Shown here: positions 33,824 to 42,919 of the stretch, in pieces
Layout of the letters: each line of letters begins with the position of its first letter
How positions within the stretch are numbered: position 1 is the stretch's first letter
Origin: Sandarakinorhabdus oryzae
GTDB lineage: Bacteria; Pseudomonadota; Alphaproteobacteria; Sphingomonadales; Sphingomonadaceae
NCBI RefSeq assembly: GCF_009733735.1
Contig: NZ_WNJP01000002.1
Coordinates: forward strand, 1 to 53,474
Length of the DNA: 53,474 bases
Direction of reading: 5' to 3'
The notes under the pieces: model-generated
Databases searched by the model: none
What the model was told of the DNA's origin: nothing
What the model saw: the letters and a program-made list of their open reading frames with translations, nothing else
Made by a program: the position numbers and the translations under genes

Positions 33824-33900
33824 TGGTCGGAGCGACAGGATTCGAACCTGCGACCTCCAGACCCCCAGTCTGATGCGCTACCAGGCTGCGCTACGCTCCG
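33824..33900 (-). tRNA. tRNA-Pro (GGG anticodon)
   Basis: 77 nt with encoded CCA. A 7-bp acceptor stem (CGGAGCG with CGCTCCG), a D-arm (GCGC/GCGC), a 7-nt anticodon loop CTGGGGG giving anticodon GGG, and a T-arm with GGTTCGAATCC are all visible on the minus strand. A run of five T follows the CCA. The holin gene lies downstream on the same strand. Confidence 0.95.
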
Positions 33901-33945
33901 AGCCGTGGCGGGGCTTAGGGGCTATTGCTGCCCGATGCAACCCCC

Positions 33946-35307
33946 TCAGGCGGCGTTTTCCATGCCGTACTGCTTGAGCAGGTCATAGAGGGTCGGCCGG
34001 CTCACCCCGAGCAGCTTGGCCGCCAGGCTGACATTGCCATCGGCCCGCACCATGGCGCGGCGGATGGCCTGGCGATCGGCCGCCTCGCGGGCAAACTTGA
34101 TGGTGAGGCTGGCTTCATCGATGCTGTTGACGAGGTCGAGATCGGCCGCGGTCAACCGGGCGCTTTCAGCCATGATCACCGCGCGTTTCATGCGGTTTTC
34201 CAGCTCGCGCACATTGCCCGGCCAGTGCCAATCGGTGATGGCGGCAATGGCGTCTGGCATCAACCCCTTGAATTCACGACCATTTTCACGCGAAAAACGG
34301 GTCATGAAATATTGCGCCAGCAGCACGGCATCACCGGGCCGTTCCTTCAGGCTGGGGATACGCACGACGATTTCGGCGAGGCGATAGAAGAGATCCTCGC
34401 GGAAGCGGCCGCTGGCAATCATCGCATCCAGATCCTGGTGGGTGGCGCAGACGATGCGCACATCGACCGGGATGGCCTTGCGGCCGCCGACGCGTTCGAT
34501 CACCCGTTCCTGCAGGAAGCGCAGCAATTTCACCTGCAAGGGCAGCGGAATATCGCCGACTTCATCGAGGAACAGCGTGCCGCCTTCGGCCATCTCGATC
34601 TTGCCCGGCTGGGTCTTCACCGCGCCGGTGAAGGCGCCGCGCTCATAGCCGAACAGCTCGGATTCGAGCAGATTTTCCGGGATGGCGGCACAGTTGATGG
34701 CGACGAAGGCTGCGTCCGCCCGCGCCGAGGCATTGTGCAGGCCGCGCGCCAGCAGCTCCTTGCCGGTGCCCGACGCGCCGAGCAGCATCACCGACACATT
34801 GGCCGTGGCCACCCGTTCGACCATGCGGGCAACCTTGATCATCTCGGGCGCCGCAGTGACGATGCCGCCCAGCACCTTGTCGCCGGTGTTGCCGGCCTCC
34901 GCCAGGCGGCGGTTCTCGGCTTCCAGTTCGGCGACGTGATAGGCGCGGCGCACGATCAGGCCGAGCTCGTCGATATCGACCGGCTTGTGATAGAAATCGA
35001 ACGCCCCCATCGCGATGGCGCGGCGGGCGCTTTCACGCGCGCCGTGGCCCGACGCCACGATCACCTTGGTGGCCGGGCGGGTGGCCAGGATGGCTTCCAG
35101 CGTGGCAAAACCTTCGGACACGCCGTCGGGATCGGGCGGCAGCCCCAGGTCAAGCGTCACCACCGCCGGCTGATGGGTGCGCAGCGCTTCCAGCGCCGCT
35201 TCGCGGTCGCCGGCCAGGATCACCTCCTGGTCCTCGTAACTCCATTTCAGCTGGCGCTGCAGGCCGGTATCGTCTTCCACCACCAGCAGCTTCGGCTTGT
35301 CGCTCAC
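33946..35307 (-). CDS. prsR: PEP-CTERM-box response regulator transcription factor
   Basis: 453 residues from a GTG at 35307. Receiver domain with Asp53 (VTLDLGLPP); sigma-54 AAA+ domain with Walker [16 protein letters not shown] and the sigma-54 contact motif GAFTGA; C-terminal Fis-type helix-turn-helix [20 protein letters not shown]. It activates sigma-54 promoters of exopolysaccharide and PEP-CTERM genes in systems with exosortase XrtA. It overlaps prsK by 4 bp. Confidence 0.9.
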   Translation of the reverse strand: MSDKPKLLVVEDDTGLQRQLKWSYEDQEVILAGDREAALEALRTHQPAVVTLDLGLPPDPDGVSEGFATLEAILATRPATKVIVASGHGARESARRAIAMGAFDFYHKPVDIDELGLIVRRAYHVAELEAENRRLAEAGNTGDKVLGGIVTAAPEMIKVARMVERVATANVSVMLLGASGTGKELLARGLHNASARADAAFVAINCAAIPENLLESELFGYERGAFTGAVKTQPGKIEMAEGGTLFLDEVGDIPLPLQVKLLRFLQERVIERVGGRKAIPVDVRIVCATHQDLDAMIASGRFREDLFYRLAEIVVRIPSLKERPGDAVLLAQYFMTRFSRENGREFKGLMPDAIAAITDWHWPGNVRELENRMKRAVIMAESARLTAADLDLVNSIDEASLTIKFAREAADRQAIRRAMVRADGNVSLAAKLLGVSRPTLYDLLKQYGMENAA

Positions 35308-37415
35308 GCCTGTCCCCCTTCCACCAGCAGCGCGGTCTCGCCGGGCATGTCCTGACCACTTAATGGCAGGGTGATGGTGAAGCTTGTGCCTTCGCCTTCG
35401 CGGCTGGCCACGTCAAGCCGTCCGCCGTGGGCGCGCACGATCTCGCGCGCTTCATAGGCGCCGATGCCGAACCCGCCGGGCTTGGTTGATGTAAACGGCT
35501 GAAACAATTCCTGCCGGATGAAGCGGGCCGACATGCCGTGGCCGCGATCAGCCAGGGTGATCACCAGGTCGGGTCCTGCCACAGCGAGATCGATGCGAAT
35601 TGGTGCGCCGGCCGGCGAGGCATCAATGGCATTCTGCAGCAGGTGGGCAAACATCTGTTCCAGCCGGGCCGCATCGCCGCGCACCAGCAGCCGCTCCGCC
35701 AGATCGGGCAGGTGCAGGCTGAGCGCGGGCCAGGCGCCCTGCCGCGCCTTCACCAGGGTGGAGAGCAGGCGCGCCACCGCCACGTCACTGTCACTGGTTG
35801 GCGTGCCTTGCGCCCGCTGCGACAGCCAGGCCAGCAGCGCATTCATCTTGCCGACCGATTCCTTCAGCGTCGCCACCATGTCGGCGCGGAACTCGGGATT
35901 GTCGGCATGGCGTTCGGCATTGCGGGCCAGCAGCGACAACTGGCTGACGAGGTTCTTGATGTCGTGCAGGATGAAGGCAAAGCGCCGGTTGAACTCCTCG
36001 AAGCGGCGGGCCTCCTCAAGCGCGGATTGGCCGCGGCTTTCGGCGACGTAGGAACCGACCTGGCGGCCAAGGGTCTTCAGCAGTTCCTCGTCTTCCCAGC
36101 CCAGCCGGCGCGGCACCAGGCTGCGGCCGATCAGCAGCACGCCGGCCAGGGCATCGCGGTTGAAAGCCGGTAGCACCAGCCAGTAACGCCGGTCAGTGGC
36201 CAGCCAGGCTGGCAAGTCAGGCGCGTCGGCCAGTTCGCCTTCGCGCAGCAGGTCCAGATCGAGCACCCGGTCCTGCCGGACCCAGGCCACGAGCGGACTG
36301 TCCGCCGCCAGCGCTTCCGGGGGACCATCGGCCATCTGCCAGGTGGCGATGGGCAGCAGACGGTCATCATCGGGCACCAGCAGGCAGCCGCCGCGCGCAT
36401 CGAGAACGCTGGCTACCGCCTGCACCACGCGTTCGGGCAGGCCTTCGGCATCGCCTGGGGCCGAAACGGTGGCGATGAAACGCAGCCACTCGTTGCGGTA
36501 ATCATATTGGTAACGATAGAAATTGCGCGCAATCGTCACGCGCAGCCAGGCCCGGAACCGGTCCGACACCAGCACCACCATGCCCAACATGATGGTTGCA
36601 AACAAGAAAGTGACCTGCAGCAGTGTGCCCCAGTCGCCGCCCACCAGCTTGAGGGCATAGGCCAGCAGCGACATGGCGATCAGGTAGAAACCGACCCCGG
36701 AGAAGGCGACGGTCTGGAAAGCCACATTGCGCGAAACGCGGGCACCCTTCACCCAGCTGTCACGTGTGGCAAACAGGAACAACAGCACCAGGACCGCATT
36801 CACGGCACCACGAATGTTGTAGAGATCAGGCGACGCCGGTGGCAGCAGGAAAGCCAGCGTGTAGAAATTCAGATCATATATGAACAGGCCGCCCAGGCCG
36901 ATGGCCAGCAAGCGGAAGCCGGAGCGCTGGCCGCCGCCGGACGCGGCATAGAGGTTGTGGCTAAGCACCAAACCGGTGACCGACACCGCAATACGGATTA
37001 CGAGAAACAGGCTGGAGACGACCCCGCCTTCGCCCACCAGCGCTCCCTGGCTGGAACCGGTGACATCGATGACGAACTGCAGGGCCATGACAAAGCCGAG
37101 CACGCCGCCCACCCAGAAAGCCGAGCGCGCTTCGCCTTCGCCGCCCAGCCAGGTGGGCCGTAACAGATAGAGCAACAGGCAGATCCAGGCGCCCACTTTG
37201 ATCGTCTGCAACCGTGAAATCCATGGCTGCAATCCGGGATCAAAGAGAAGCGTGGCAACGAACGAACCAGCCCACAAGGCTGTGGCCAGGGCCGCACCGG
37301 CCAACCAGACATTGGCGCCACGACGCTGCTTGGTCAGCGCCGCCACGAACAAGACGCTATAGGCCACCAGCGCGAGCAGATGGCTGAACAGGCCGACGTC
37401 GTTCAGCGCGATCAC
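35304..37415 (-). CDS. prsK: XrtA/PEP-CTERM system histidine kinase
   Basis: 703 residues from a GTG at 37415. About ten N-terminal membrane helices (LLALVAYSVLFVAALT onward), a GAF-like region with GCLLVPDDDRLLPIATWQ and WLVLPAFNRDALAGVLLIGR, then the kinase core FAFILHDIKNLVSQLSLLAR and ADRGHGMSARFI with a GFGIGAYEAREIV lid. It is the usual partner of PrsR and controls polysaccharide and PEP-CTERM protein expression. The exosortase and glycosyltransferase genes are not in this window. Confidence 0.9.
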   Translation of the reverse strand: MIALNDVGLFSHLLALVAYSVLFVAALTKQRRGANVWLAGAALATALWAGSFVATLLFDPGLQPWISRLQTIKVGAWICLLLYLLRPTWLGGEGEARSAFWVGGVLGFVMALQFVIDVTGSSQGALVGEGGVVSSLFLVIRIAVSVTGLVLSHNLYAASGGGQRSGFRLLAIGLGGLFIYDLNFYTLAFLLPPASPDLYNIRGAVNAVLVLLFLFATRDSWVKGARVSRNVAFQTVAFSGVGFYLIAMSLLAYALKLVGGDWGTLLQVTFLFATIMLGMVVLVSDRFRAWLRVTIARNFYRYQYDYRNEWLRFIATVSAPGDAEGLPERVVQAVASVLDARGGCLLVPDDDRLLPIATWQMADGPPEALAADSPLVAWVRQDRVLDLDLLREGELADAPDLPAWLATDRRYWLVLPAFNRDALAGVLLIGRSLVPRRLGWEDEELLKTLGRQVGSYVAESRGQSALEEARRFEEFNRRFAFILHDIKNLVSQLSLLARNAERHADNPEFRADMVATLKESVGKMNALLAWLSQRAQGTPTSDSDVAVARLLSTLVKARQGAWPALSLHLPDLAERLLVRGDAARLEQMFAHLLQNAIDASPAGAPIRIDLAVAGPDLVITLADRGHGMSARFIRQELFQPFTSTKPGGFGIGAYEAREIVRAHGGRLDVASREGEGTSFTITLPLSGQDMPGETALLVEGGQA

Positions 37416-37527
37416 GCCTGCGCCCCCTTCGCCATTCGATTTGCCCTCGCCACCGACACGGCTGGTCCCCCAATTCTGGGCCGCAACCTAAACCCGTTGG
37501 CGGCCATGCGCTACCCTCACCGCTGGC

Positions 37528-37899
37528 TTAGCCAGGCGGCGGGGTGAGGCCCACCAGCCGCATCACCACGGCCTGCGCCACCATCACCAGCAGCCACCAC
37601 AGGCTGGCCCGGCCGACGCGGCCCCAGCGTTGGCCGGCCATCAACAGCGACGTCGCAAGCGCCGGCACCACAAAGCCGGCCCAGATCACCACTGCTGAAC
37701 CGATGGTCATAACCCACAATGGCGCCTTGGGCGGCGCCAGGATCAACGCGCCGGCCAGGATCGCGCCCAACCAAGCAGAGGCAATGAAGGCAACCATCCA
37801 GCTGACCGGCCCCTTGGGCCGATCAACGAATTGGGCGATCAGCAGAGCGAGCAAGGTGGCAAGGCCGATGGGGACGGCGTTGATGACAATATAGACCAT
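37528..37899 (-). CDS. Small four-helix membrane protein of unknown function
   Basis: 123 residues from the ATG at 37899. Four membrane helices are evident: VYIVINAVPIGLATLLALLI, SWMVAFIASAWLGAILAGAL, WVMTIGSAVVIWAGFVVPAL, and SLWWLLVMVAQAVVMRLVG. No family is recognised. It diverges from mce across 67 bp. Confidence 0.65.
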   Translation of the reverse strand: MVYIVINAVPIGLATLLALLIAQFVDRPKGPVSWMVAFIASAWLGAILAGALILAPPKAPLWVMTIGSAVVIWAGFVVPALATSLLMAGQRWGRVGRASLWWLLVMVAQAVVMRLVGLTPPPG

Positions 37900-37966
37900 A
37901 TCCCCAGCTTGCCGGCTTTTGGCGGCCGTGCAAGGGGGAGCCGATCCATCGAGGAGACTGCGCGAA

Positions 37967-38413
37967 ATGTCCGATCTGTCGCCGCTGCTGCTGGGCCGCC
38001 TGAACCATGTCGGCATCGCCTGCCCGTCGATTGAAGATGCCGTCGACATGTACGGCCGGCTGTTCGGCGCCACCGTTTCCAGTGCCGCTTTCGACCTGCC
38101 GGCCCAAGGTGTGCGCGTCGCCTTCATCGATGTTGCCAACAGCCAGCTGGAGTTGATCGAGCCGCTGGGGGCGGACTCGCCGATCCATGGTTTCCTCAAG
38201 AAGAACCCCAATGGCGGGCAGCATCATGTCTGTTTCGAAGTGAAGGACATCATTGCCGCGCGCGATGCGATGCGGGCGCGCGGGGCGACGGTGCTGGGCA
38301 CAGGCGAACCGCGCATGGGTGCGCACGGCGTGCCTGTGATCTTCGTTCACCCCCGCGATACGGGGGGCGTTCTGGTCGAGCTCATGCAGGAGCCGCCGGA
38401 AGGGCATCACTAA
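37967..38413 (+). CDS. mce: Methylmalonyl-CoA epimerase
   Basis: 148 residues from the ATG at 37967. Vicinal-oxygen-chelate fold with metal ligands His14 (RLNHVGIACPS), a second His in GGQHHVCFEV and Glu in GVLVELMQ. IHGFLKKNPNGGQHH is a family signature. It interconverts (R)- and (S)-methylmalonyl-CoA in propionate metabolism. A strong hairpin follows 25 bp after the stop. Confidence 0.92.
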   Translation: MSDLSPLLLGRLNHVGIACPSIEDAVDMYGRLFGATVSSAAFDLPAQGVRVAFIDVANSQLELIEPLGADSPIHGFLKKNPNGGQHHVCFEVKDIIAARDAMRARGATVLGTGEPRMGAHGVPVIFVHPRDTGGVLVELMQEPPEGHH

Positions 38414-38438
38414 GCCCGCAGCAAACGTCACTCAGGCA

Positions 38439-38478
38439 AAGGCGAACGTGTCGGCACGCACTCCGACATGTTCGCCTT
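38439..38478. repeat. 16-bp stem-loop between mce and a DUF883 gene
   Basis: Arms 38439-38454 and 38463-38478 pair over 16 positions with a single wobble around an 8-nt loop (CACGCACT). It lies between convergent genes and probably terminates both, though no T-tract is present. It may also be an extragenic palindromic element. Confidence 0.7.
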
Positions 38479-38525
38479 GAGCTGGATCAGGCCCCATCAG
38501 CAGCGCCGATACGGCGCTCGCGTGC

Positions 38526-38885
38526 TTAGTCCTTCTTGCGGCCGCTCAGCAGCCAGCCGACGACGAAACCCAGCGCGATACCGGCGCCCAGGGCGGCGAG
38601 CGGCTGCTCCTGCACGGTGGCGCGCACCTTTGCGGTGCCCTCCTCGGCGACCTTCTGGGCGCGTTCCTTGACCTCGCGCGCCTTTTCCGGCGCGATATCA
38701 GCCAGTTCCTTGGCCTTTGCGGCAGCCTTGTCATAAGCGGCCGTGGCGGTTTCCTTGGCCTTACCGATGGCCTTGTCGGCCTGGTCTTTCAGCTCGCCCT
38801 TCAGCTTTTCGATCCGGCTGGCGGCAGCTTCAACGGATTCAGTGACGGTCGGCAGAGTCTCGAGATTCTCGCTGTTGTCGGCCAT
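38526..38885 (-). CDS. DUF883/ElaB-like membrane-anchored stress protein
   Basis: 119 residues: a long charged, alanine-rich coiled-coil region (KGELKDQADKAIGKAKETAT) and one C-terminal membrane helix (LGAGIALGFVVGWLL) ending GRKKD. That is the architecture of the ElaB/YqjD/YgaM family, which anchors to the inner membrane and can bind ribosomes in stationary phase. Confidence 0.8.
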   Translation of the reverse strand: MADNSENLETLPTVTESVEAAASRIEKLKGELKDQADKAIGKAKETATAAYDKAAAKAKELADIAPEKAREVKERAQKVAEEGTAKVRATVQEQPLAALGAGIALGFVVGWLLSGRKKD

Positions 38886-38970
38886 GTGGAATTCCTTTCG
38901 GGCAATCGGGGCAGCAAGCCCAAGTTAGTGCGCACCCGCGGCAATTTGAAGAGCGTAGATTCCCTGTCGG

Positions 38971-39378
<408 letters not shown>

Positions 39379-39418
39379 GATGTGCGCCTAACCCGATTCG
39401 ATTGCGGAGGCCATTGCC

Positions 39419-40051
39419 ATGATCATCGTTCACCATCTCAACAACAGCCGCTCCCAGCGCATCCTGTGGCTGCTGGAGGAACTGGGCACGCCATATGAAA
39501 TCAAGCATTACAGCCGCGATGCCGTAACCAATCTGGCCCCACCCGAACTGAAGGCGGTGCACCCGCTCGGCAAGAGCCCGGTTATTGAAGAGAGCGGCAA
39601 GATCATCTTCGAATCGGCCGCCATCACCGACTGGATCATCCGCAAGCACGGGAATGGCCGTCTGATGCCCACGCCAGGCACGGACGCGCATGAGGATTAT
39701 TTGATGTGGCTGCACTTTGCCGAAGGCTCGGCGATGACGCCCTTCCTGCTGGCGCTTTACACGGCCCGCCTGGGCGAGGCTGCAGCGCCGCTGCAGCCGC
39801 GCATCCAGGAACAGATTGGCGCCCATGTCGCCTATTTCAGTCAATGCCTGGGCGGCAACGACTGGCTGGTGAACAACGAATTGTCCGGCGCCGACATCAT
39901 GATGAGCTTTATTGCGGAAATCGCCACGGTGCAGGGCCTGGGCGCGCATTTCCCCAATGTGGCGGCCTATGCCAAGCGCCTGCAGTCGCGCCCGGCGTGG
40001 ATTGCCGCGGCAGCGAAGACCGAGCCTTACAACTTCCGTTTGCCGGGCTGA
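39419..40051 (+). CDS. Glutathione S-transferase family protein
   Basis: 210 residues. The thioredoxin-like N-domain (IIVHHLNNSRSQRILWLLEE) has the active-site serine region NNSRSQR, cis-proline in LGKSPVIEESG, and ESAAITDWII. The helical C-domain has GADIMMSFIAEIA. This is the bacterial GST type often annotated as YfcG/Ure2-like or beta class. It overlaps the convergent transporter gene by 25 bp. Confidence 0.88.
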   Translation: MIIVHHLNNSRSQRILWLLEELGTPYEIKHYSRDAVTNLAPPELKAVHPLGKSPVIEESGKIIFESAAITDWIIRKHGNGRLMPTPGTDAHEDYLMWLHFAEGSAMTPFLLALYTARLGEAAAPLQPRIQEQIGAHVAYFSQCLGGNDWLVNNELSGADIMMSFIAEIATVQGLGAHFPNVAAYAKRLQSRPAWIAAAAKTEPYNFRLPG

Positions 40052-40917
40052 CGGGTCGCCAACAGGTTGAGCGCCAGGCCGCCAATAATCAGCGCGGCGG
40101 CCAGCAGCTTCCACGGCGGCAGTGGTTCGTTCAGCCAGATTGCGGTTGAGGCCATGCCGAACACTGGCACCAGCAGCGACGTCGGCGCGACACTGGTCGC
40201 CGGATAACGGGCCAGCAACCAGCCCCAGGCGCCATAGCCGAACAGCGTGTTGCCCACCGCCTGCCAGGCGATCGCAGCCCAGATCGTTGGCGTGGTAGCA
40301 TGGAGCGCAGCTTCGATTGCTGGCAAGCCCTCAAACCACAGTGCCAGGCCGGCCAACGGCGGCACGGCAAACAGTGACGACCAGGTGATGAAGCCCAGCA
40401 TATCAACCTTGCCGGCCGCACGTTGGGCCATGTTGCCCAGGCTCCAGCCGAAAGCGGCCCCCAGCACCAGGGCGATGCCCGTAACGGTAACTTCGCCGCC
40501 GGTGTTTCCAGCGATCACCGCGACGCCGCCCAGCGCCAGCACCAGGGCAGCCACCTGCAAGGGCTTCAGCCGTTCGCCACTGGTCATCATTGCCATCGCG
40601 ATCGTGAAAACGACCTGGGACTGGATCAGCAGGCTGGCGAGGCCAGCAGCAATATAACCGTTGATGGCGATGAACAGCAGGCCGAACTGACCCACGCCGA
40701 TGGCCAGGCCATAGCCAACCAGGATGCGCCACGACACGGCCGGCCGCGGCACAAACAGGATCAGCGGGAACACCACCGCGGCAAAGCGCAGTGCCGCAAA
40801 CAGCAGCGGCGGCAGGCTGTGCAAGGTGGCACCGATCACGGCAAAATTGCTGCCCCACACGGTCACCACCGCCAGCGCCAGCAACAGCGCGCGTGGGCTC
40901 AGCGCCTGGCCGTTCAT
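40027..40917 (-). CDS. EamA/DMT family transporter
   Basis: 296 residues with ten predicted membrane helices in two repeats, each starting with an EamA-type motif (LAVVTVWGSNFAVIGATLHS and LGAAFGWSLGNMAQRAAGK). It is a drug/metabolite superfamily exporter, typically for amino acids or metabolites. The start overlaps the stop of the MFS gene (ATGA), so both are made from one message. Confidence 0.88.
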   Translation of the reverse strand: MNGQALSPRALLLALAVVTVWGSNFAVIGATLHSLPPLLFAALRFAAVVFPLILFVPRPAVSWRILVGYGLAIGVGQFGLLFIAINGYIAAGLASLLIQSQVVFTIAMAMMTSGERLKPLQVAALVLALGGVAVIAGNTGGEVTVTGIALVLGAAFGWSLGNMAQRAAGKVDMLGFITWSSLFAVPPLAGLALWFEGLPAIEAALHATTPTIWAAIAWQAVGNTLFGYGAWGWLLARYPATSVAPTSLLVPVFGMASTAIWLNEPLPPWKLLAAALIIGGLALNLLATRQPGKRKL

Positions 40918-42107
40918 CGCGGCTTGGCGAGGCCGTGATACGCCACGGCAGCAACCAGCAAGGCCACGGCAACGTTCAACGCCAGCGGCCGTGCAGTGCC
41001 ATCATGCATGGCAGCGCCCAAGGCTGATGCCAGGGCGCCGATGCCGAAGTTCACGCCGCCCATCAGACCGGAAATGGCACCAGCCCGCAGGGGATCGACA
41101 TTCAGCGCGCCGGCCGAGGCATTGGCCGCGATAAGACCGTTCGACGACAGCGCCACGAACAGCACCGGCAGAAAGATCACCAGCGGTGCGTCGACAACCA
41201 GCCACAGCGCCGCCCCGGCCACGGCTGCCCCCAATGTTGCCCAGGCCAGAATGGTATCGGGCGATCGCCTCTTGAGCAGCGCCCGGTTGACCTGGCTCGA
41301 CCCGACGATGCCGACAGCGATGGCGGCAAACACCAACCCGAACTGGCCTTCGGAAAAGCCCCACACATTGATCACCAGGTCCGGCGAGGCGGCGATATAG
41401 CTGAACAATGTGGCACCATTGGCCGCCCCGACCAGCAGATAGCCGATGAGGCGCCGCTGGCCGAGCAGCCTGGCATAGCCAGACAGCACATCCTGCCCGC
41501 GCGCCGCCTGGGCCGTGGCGATGGAGCGGCTTTCCTCCAGCCGCAGACCGACCGCGGCCGCAATGGCGAGACCAACGCCAACAAAGACGTAAAAGACGGC
41601 ATGCCAGCCAGCCGCTATCGCGATCCAGCCGCCGATGCTGGGCGCCAGCAGCGGCGCGATCGCCAGGACCAGCATCAACAGGCTGAAAATACGGGCTGAA
41701 TCGCGATGGTCATAACGGTCGCGCACAATCGCCCGGCAGGTGACCATGGCGGCACAGCAGCCCAACGCCTGGAAGAAGCGGCCGGCAACCAGCGCCTCGA
41801 TGTTGGGTGCCAAGGCGCAGAACAGGCTGGCGGCAACATAGACGATACAGCCGATCAAGATGGTGGGCCGGCGTCCGATCCGATCACTGAGCGGACCAAA
41901 GAACAGCTGCCCCAGTGCCATGCCAACGAAGAAGGTGGAGAGCGTCAACTGCACCGCCGCTGCGGACGTGCCGTAATCGCGCGCGATGGCCGGCAGGGTT
42001 GGCAGATAAAGATCGATCGTCACCGCGCCAAAGGCGGTCAGTGATCCCAGGAGCAGGATCTCGCCCAAGCTCGGTTGGCGCGATGAAGGGGCGGCGGGTG
42101 CGTGCAC
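40914..42107 (-). CDS. Bcr/CflA-type MFS multidrug efflux transporter
   Basis: About 397 residues from a GTG at 42107, chosen because an ATG at 42200 would overlap the upstream gene by 49 bp; no clear Shine-Dalgarno is seen. Twelve membrane helices, with the Bcr/CflA signatures TIDLYLPTLPAIARDYG and GQLFFGPLSDRIGRRPTI. It exports small compounds by proton antiport. It lies in an operon after dxs and a secreted protein gene. Confidence 0.87.
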   Translation of the reverse strand: MHAPAAPSSRQPSLGEILLLGSLTAFGAVTIDLYLPTLPAIARDYGTSAAAVQLTLSTFFVGMALGQLFFGPLSDRIGRRPTILIGCIVYVAASLFCALAPNIEALVAGRFFQALGCCAAMVTCRAIVRDRYDHRDSARIFSLLMLVLAIAPLLAPSIGGWIAIAAGWHAVFYVFVGVGLAIAAAVGLRLEESRSIATAQAARGQDVLSGYARLLGQRRLIGYLLVGAANGATLFSYIAASPDLVINVWGFSEGQFGLVFAAIAVGIVGSSQVNRALLKRRSPDTILAWATLGAAVAGAALWLVVDAPLVIFLPVLFVALSSNGLIAANASAGALNVDPLRAGAISGLMGGVNFGIGALASALGAAMHDGTARPLALNVAVALLVAAVAYHGLAKPR

Positions 42108-42151
42108 GCGCCGGGCTTTACGGGTTGGCGGCGTTCCGGTCGAGGGGAGTT

Positions 42152-42919
42152 TCAACCGGCCCTGCAGCCGCGCCAGTGCGCCGCACGGGTTTCCGCCCAC
42201 GCTGCCGCGCCGTCGCTGACACCGGTCAGGCGCAGGCGGAAATCGCGATAGCCATCATGGTTGGGGATGGGCAGGCGAGCTTCGATGATATGGCCCTGCC
42301 CGGCATCCACCAGCAGCGTACCGGTCTTGCCGGCCAGTGCCGGACCGCGCAGTTGGAACAGCAGCGCCGGCCGGCCCATCGCCTGCGTCTCGCCCAGAAA
42401 ATGTCCATCCATTGCCCCAAGGTCTGCCAAAGTTGGTCCCCGAGGGGCAATCAGCAGCAGCGGCAGGCCAATCCGGAAGCCCGCCCGCCGGTCAGGCCGG
42501 CTGGCCAGCCACAGGGTGAGGCTGGCGAAATCGAAATCATACAAATGCCAGGGCCGCGTGCCGACCAGCGTTGCCAGCCGGAGCTCGCCATCCGGCAGGG
42601 CGGCGCGGGCGGTGAGCTGGCCGGCACCATCCTCGCGGAACCAGGCAAAGGCCTGCTGGTTGCCATCGCGGCCCTGTTGCCCACCGACCAGCTCACTGGC
42701 TTGCCCGGTGGCCTGATCGATGCTCGCGGTCACCAGCGCGGCGCGTGTGCAGCGCGAAACCGCCTTCATCACCGCCAGTTGGCCTGCCGCGGGCACATGG
42801 ACATGCACAGCCTCGGGCAGGCTGCCATCGTCATTGCTGCGGATATAGTGCCAGGTTCGGTCCACCTGTCCCGCTGCTGGTGTTGCCAGCAACAGGGCCA
42901 GGACGGCTGTGCGGATCAC
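42152..42919 (-). CDS. Secreted protein of unknown function
   Basis: 255 residues with a signal peptide ([17 protein letters not shown]). The rest is a beta-rich lipid- or substrate-binding-like domain: [60 protein letters not shown]. No family recognised. It overlaps dxs by 4 bp and so is co-translated with it. Confidence 0.75.
   Translation of the reverse strand: MIRTAVLALLLATPAAGQVDRTWHYIRSNDDGSLPEAVHVHVPAAGQLAVMKAVSRCTRAALVTASIDQATGQASELVGGQQGRDGNQQAFAWFREDGAGQLTARAALPDGELRLATLVGTRPWHLYDFDFASLTLWLASRPDRRAGFRIGLPLLLIAPRGPTLADLGAMDGHFLGETQAMGRPALLFQLRGPALAGKTGTLLVDAGQGHIIEARLPIPNHDGYRDFRLRLTGVSDGAAAWAETRAAHWRGCRAG

Noticed and set aside
33824-33900. tRNA-Pro as an attachment site
   Set aside because: No second copy of the tRNA 3' end and no integrase were noticed within the window.
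33925-35355. A 476-codon open frame on the plus strand
   Set aside because: Antisense to prsR, which has complete receiver, AAA+ and Fis domains.
37900-38211. N-terminal extension of the small membrane protein gene up to 38211
   Set aside because: The extension is antisense to mce and lacks membrane or domain character; the ATG at 37899 begins the hydrophobic protein.
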